Of a stretch of DNA of 8,163 nucleotides, positions 5,217-8,163 are shown in pieces. Within the stretch, counting starts at the first letter, position 1; each line of letters opens with the position of its first letter. The notes beneath the pieces are model-generated. The model was given only the letters and a program-made list of their open reading frames with translations, searched no databases and was not told the origin of the DNA. The translations under genes were made by a program, and so were the position numbers. Source of the stretch: L227-5C sp038209275. GTDB taxonomy: Bacteria > Chloroflexota > Chloroflexia > Chloroheliales > Chloroheliaceae. The stretch is taken from assembly GCA_038209275.1 (NCBI GenBank), contig JBBQXW010000328.1, forward strand, positions 1 to 8,163. Direction: 5' to 3'.

Positions 5217-7301
5217 GTGCCGGAAGCAATTGGATTAGTGCTGCTCTTTCCCTTTTTGGGATTTTTGATTATTGCGCTGGTGGGTGACCGTTTGAGTAAG
5301 ACGGCGGCTGGTTACGTTGCCTGTAGCGCGGTTGGGCTGGCGTTCGTGGCGGCGCTGGTAACGGCTTTGGCGGGGCAGTGGAAGTCGGTTTTGCGCTACG
5401 ACTGGACGGTGGCGGGGTCGTGGAAGGTGAGCTTTGGGCTGCTGGCTGACCCGCTTTCGGTCTACATGGCCCTGATTATTACCGGCGTGGGCTTCTTGAT
5501 TCACGTTTACTCGATTGGCTATATGTCGCACGAGCCAGATTTCCGGCGCTACTTCGCCTACATGAACTTGTTCGTGACGGCTATGCTGTTGCTGGTGACG
5601 AGCGATAATTTTGTACAACTGCTGATTGGCTGGGCGGGCGTGGGCCTTTCCTCCTTCCTGCTGATTGGCTTCTACATCCACAAGCCGAGCGCGGTGAACG
5701 CTGCCCGCAAAGCGATTGTGATGAACACCATCGGTGACGTGGGCTTGCTGCTCGGTATTTTCGTTATTATAATCAACACTGGCTCGGCTAATTTTGCCGA
5801 AGCTTTGACCAGCCCAACTATTGCTCAGGGCGATTGGCGCAACTGGGCCGCTCTGTTTCTGTTTATCGCTTGTGCCGCAAAATCGGCCCAAATACCGCTC
5901 CAAACCTGGCTACCCGACGCGATGGAAGGCCCGACCCCGGTTTCGGCCCTCATTCATGCCGCCACGATGGTGACGGCGGGGGTTTATCTGGTGGTAAGGG
6001 CGCACCCGATTTTTGGCGCTTCGGAGTGGGCCGCCTGGTTTATCCCGATTATTGGGGCGCTGACGGCGTTTTATGCTGCGACCTGTGCGCTGGTGCAGAC
6101 CGACATCAAGCGGGTGCTGGCCTACTCCACCATCAGCCAATTAGGTTATATGTTTATGGCGGCGGGCGTGGCGGCTTACGAAGCCAGTATGTTCCACCTG
6201 CTGACCCACGCTTTCTTCAAGGCGCTGCTCTTTTTGGCGGCTGGTCTGGTGATTCATTCGCTGGGTGGCGAACAGGATATGCGGAAAATGGGCGGGCTGC
6301 GGCAAGACCCGGCTAACCGTTTTGCCGCGATTGCTTTTCTGGTCGGGGCGCTGGCGATTAGCGGTATTCCGATTTTCTCCGGCTTCTTCAGCAAAGAAGC
6401 GATTTTAGGCTCGTTCCCGCTTTTGGGTGGCGATTACACTTTGAGCGCGGCCCAGCAATCGGCGGGCGTGCCGACCTTTTTCCTGACGATTATCGGTTGG
6501 GTTGGCCTGATTACCGCTTTTATGACCGCCTTCTATATGTTCCGGGCCTATTTCCTGACCTTCGAGGGAACGCCGCGCTACGAAGGACATCCTCATGCCA
6601 ACCCGTCCAGTATGAGCATCCCGGTGGGCGTACTGGCAGTGCTGGCAACAGTCGGCGGCTTTCTGGCTTTTGAAGGAGTCTGGAATACGCTGGAAAGCTG
6701 GTTCGAGCCAGTAGTAACCCAATACGCCAGAAACGGTAAATCGGTCTGGCACTCGATTGAGACTGGTTCACTTGACATAATTGGACTAATTCTTGGCGTT
6801 GGCGTGGGTTTAGCCGGAATTGCGCTGGCTTACGCCATGTATATGCGCCGCCCGGTGACGATAACTTCGCCCGAACTGGCGGTTGTCACCGAGCATATCC
6901 CAATGGTGAACGAGTGGCAGCCGACCCAACCCAAAGCGGTGCAGTCGCGCAAGGCTGAACAGGGCGGCTATGTCGAGATGCAAAGACGACAGACTGGCCC
7001 TGCCCCGCGAGATTTGGCCCAGCAAGGGCTACGCACTTTCTTGTTCTATGGCTGGGGCTTCGATTTGCTCTACAATCTGCTTTTCGCCTGGCCCGCCGCC
7101 GCGACGGGTAAACTGATTGACCGTTGGCTTGACCGTGAGGTAAAAGAAGCGGTGGATATTGGCCTGGGCGAAGGCACCGAAGAAATGAGCAAAATACTAC
7201 GCCGCACCGAAACGGGCTTTGTGCGGAATTACGCGCTGGGTATTTTGTTTGGGGCGGTGGCGATATTGATTTATGTAGCGGTGGTGGGGTTAGCGCGATG
7301 A
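5217..7301 (+). CDS. nuoL: NADH-quinone oxidoreductase subunit L (NuoL), TM5 Glu replaced by Ala
   Basis: NuoL (ND5 homologue) is the distal antiporter-like proton-translocating subunit, with a long C-terminal lateral helix along the membrane arm. The protein has 694 residues against about 610 in E. coli. Conserved channel residues present are Asp174 (NTIGDVG), Lys222 in TM7 (CAAKSAQIPLQTWLPDAMEG), His247 (ALIHAATMVTAGVYL), His327/His331/Lys335 (FHLLTHAFFKALLFL) and Lys393 (GFFSKEAIL). The TM5 motif reads LLIGWAGVGLSSFLLIGFY, with Ala140 (GCG, 5634-5636) where GWEGVG is near-invariant (E. coli Glu144). Roughly 60 polar, Pro/Gln/Arg-containing residues (about 545-605) separate the last main helix from the C-terminal YGWGFDLLYNLLF block and final helix (about 672-692), which accounts for much of the extra length. 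The start is GTG. The stop overlaps the nuoM ATG by 4 bp. Confidence 0.97.
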   Translation: MPEAIGLVLLFPFLGFLIIALVGDRLSKTAAGYVACSAVGLAFVAALVTALAGQWKSVLRYDWTVAGSWKVSFGLLADPLSVYMALIITGVGFLIHVYSIGYMSHEPDFRRYFAYMNLFVTAMLLLVTSDNFVQLLIGWAGVGLSSFLLIGFYIHKPSAVNAARKAIVMNTIGDVGLLLGIFVIIINTGSANFAEALTSPTIAQGDWRNWAALFLFIACAAKSAQIPLQTWLPDAMEGPTPVSALIHAATMVTAGVYLVVRAHPIFGASEWAAWFIPIIGALTAFYAATCALVQTDIKRVLAYSTISQLGYMFMAAGVAAYEASMFHLLTHAFFKALLFLAAGLVIHSLGGEQDMRKMGGLRQDPANRFAAIAFLVGALAISGIPIFSGFFSKEAILGSFPLLGGDYTLSAAQQSAGVPTFFLTIIGWVGLITAFMTAFYMFRAYFLTFEGTPRYEGHPHANPSSMSIPVGVLAVLATVGGFLAFEGVWNTLESWFEPVVTQYARNGKSVWHSIETGSLDIIGLILGVGVGLAGIALAYAMYMRRPVTITSPELAVVTEHIPMVNEWQPTQPKAVQSRKAEQGGYVEMQRRQTGPAPRDLAQQGLRTFLFYGWGFDLLYNLLFAWPAAATGKLIDRWLDREVKEAVDIGLGEGTEEMSKILRRTETGFVRNYALGILFGAVAILIYVAVVGLAR

Positions 7302-8163
7302 ACAGCGTGATGAACATGGCGGATTTCCCGCTACTCTCGGTTTTAATCTTCTTCCCGCTCGTTGGCGCGCTGTTGCTGGTGGCCCTGCCCAATGTGGCGG
7401 CAAAGACGCTCTACTGGCTGGCAGTAATCTGGGCTGCGATTAGCTTTGGGCTATCGTTGGTGGTCTTGCTGTCGTTCGCGGGTAGCGCCCGAACGGGCTA
7501 TTACTGGGGCGAAAAAATCGAGTGGGTGCGGGCGCTCGGCCTGAATTATCAAATGGGCGTAGATAGCATCAGTGCATGGCTGGTGACGCTGACCACCTTT
7601 GTAACGCTAGTGGCGGTGCTGGCTTCCGGCAATATCACTGACCGTCCCCGTTTTTATTGGGCCTGGCTATTGGCGCTGGGTGGCTCTATCGTGGGCGTTT
7701 TTACTTCGGTCAATCTGCTGATTTTCTATGTTTTCTGGGAAGTGATGCTCATTCCGGCCTACTTTATGATTGGTAGCTGGGGTGTTACGCCGGGGCGACG
7801 GGTAAAGGCAGCAATTCGGTTTGTACTGTACACTCTGGCAGGTAGCCTCCTGATGCTGGTTGCGATGCTGGCCCTGATTTTCACTACCCGAACGGGCGCA
7901 ACCCCTTCGCTCGATTTCATAAGTATTCGGCAAGCCGTGGCGGGTCTTTCAGAAGATACCCAGCGCTGGATGTTTCTGGCTTTTGCCGCCGCATTTGTGG
8001 TCAAAGTGCCGCTCGTGCCGTTCCATAGCTGGCAACCAGAGGCTTACGTTGAAGCGCCCACGCCTACGACGGTAATGCTGGCGGGCGTGATGAGCAAAAC
8101 CGGCGCGTATGGTTTCTTGCGCTTTGGCGTGTTGCTCTTTCCCGGCCCGGCCCGCGATTTTGC
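7298..8163 (+). CDS. nuoM: NADH-quinone oxidoreductase subunit M (NuoM), 5' part
   Basis: NuoM (ND4 homologue) is the middle antiporter-like proton-translocating subunit. The frame is open from the ATG at 7298, which overlaps the nuoL TGA (ATGA), to the window edge. It gives 288 residues of an expected 500 or so. Antiporter-family hallmarks are present: the MGVDSISAWLV helix start (86-96), Glu148 in TM5 (FYVFWEVMLIPAYFMIG), Lys236 in TM7 (FAAAFVVKVPLVPFHSWQPE), the PEAYVEAPTPTTVMLAGVMSKTGAYG block, and Lys267. TM5 Glu and TM7 Lys are thus intact, unlike NuoL. In-frame ATGs at 7310 and 7316 are possible alternative starts; 7298 is preferred for the coupling overlap, although only a G-rich stretch (7281-7290) stands in for a Shine-Dalgarno. 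Confidence 0.96.
   Translation, partial: MNSVMNMADFPLLSVLIFFPLVGALLLVALPNVAAKTLYWLAVIWAAISFGLSLVVLLSFAGSARTGYYWGEKIEWVRALGLNYQMGVDSISAWLVTLTTFVTLVAVLASGNITDRPRFYWAWLLALGGSIVGVFTSVNLLIFYVFWEVMLIPAYFMIGSWGVTPGRRVKAAIRFVLYTLAGSLLMLVAMLALIFTTRTGATPSLDFISIRQAVAGLSEDTQRWMFLAFAAAFVVKVPLVPFHSWQPEAYVEAPTPTTVMLAGVMSKTGAYGFLRFGVLLFPGPARDF

Noticed and set aside
5235..5903. 222-codon open frame on the - strand inside nuoL
   Set aside because: The translation has no family features, is rich in His/Gln/Arg as expected from the complement of membrane-protein codons, and lies wholly opposite a conserved nuoL region.
5834..6316. 160-codon + strand frame overlapping nuoL
   Set aside because: It is an out-of-frame shadow over the most conserved part of NuoL (TM7 to TM11) with no plausible start signal or domain.
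6886..7392. 168-codon - strand frame across the nuoL-nuoM junction
   Set aside because: It is antisense to two conserved coupled genes and has low-complexity composition, with no recognisable motif.

Overview
The window is an interior slice of a bacterial respiratory complex I (NADH:quinone oxidoreductase, NDH-1) operon, read entirely on the + strand in canonical order: nuoG (3' part), nuoH, [an inserted Uma2-family gene], nuoI, nuoJ, nuoK, nuoL, nuoM (5' part). A separate nuoG with the molybdopterin-oxidoreductase fold argues against cyanobacteria and chloroplasts, which lack it. The nuo genes have about 50-63% GC in the blocks I counted. Together with a Uma2 gene and heptamer-rich intergenic palindromes, this would fit a member of the Chloroflexota, but the assignment is an inference from style and is only tentative.

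Layout: the window opens inside nuoG, just after its N-terminal iron-sulfur region. nuoG and nuoH overlap by 4 bp. A 209-codon, AT-richer Uma2 (DUF820) PD-(D/E)XK nuclease-like gene sits between nuoH and nuoI, where no complex I gene is expected, and uses the strong Shine-Dalgarno (SD) sequence that follows nuoH. nuoI and nuoJ overlap by 1 bp. The 272-bp nuoJ-nuoK gap is filled mostly by a nested palindrome of about 225-240 bp. Its outer arms are tandem ATTTACG-type heptamers, and its core is a separate 25-bp GC-rich hairpin. The 104-bp nuoK-nuoL gap carries a second, unrelated-sequence palindrome of the same design, with arms of four TTTCAAG/TTCCAGG heptamers. nuoL starts with GTG and overlaps nuoM by 4 bp; nuoM runs off the right edge.

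How the genes work together: NuoG and NuoI carry Fe-S clusters of the peripheral arm that pass electrons from NADH to quinone. NuoH forms the quinone-chamber and E-channel floor. NuoJ and NuoK link the chamber to the antiporter-like subunits NuoL and NuoM, which translocate protons. The most notable protein-level observation is that NuoL has alanine in place of the near-invariant TM5 glutamate (E. coli E144 position, GWEGVG read here as GWAGVG), while its other channel residues, and the equivalent Glu of NuoM, are intact. I see no clearly new defence or mobile system. The unusual elements are the embedded Uma2 gene, the two heptamer palindromes, the NuoL substitution, and long extra segments in NuoI and NuoL.
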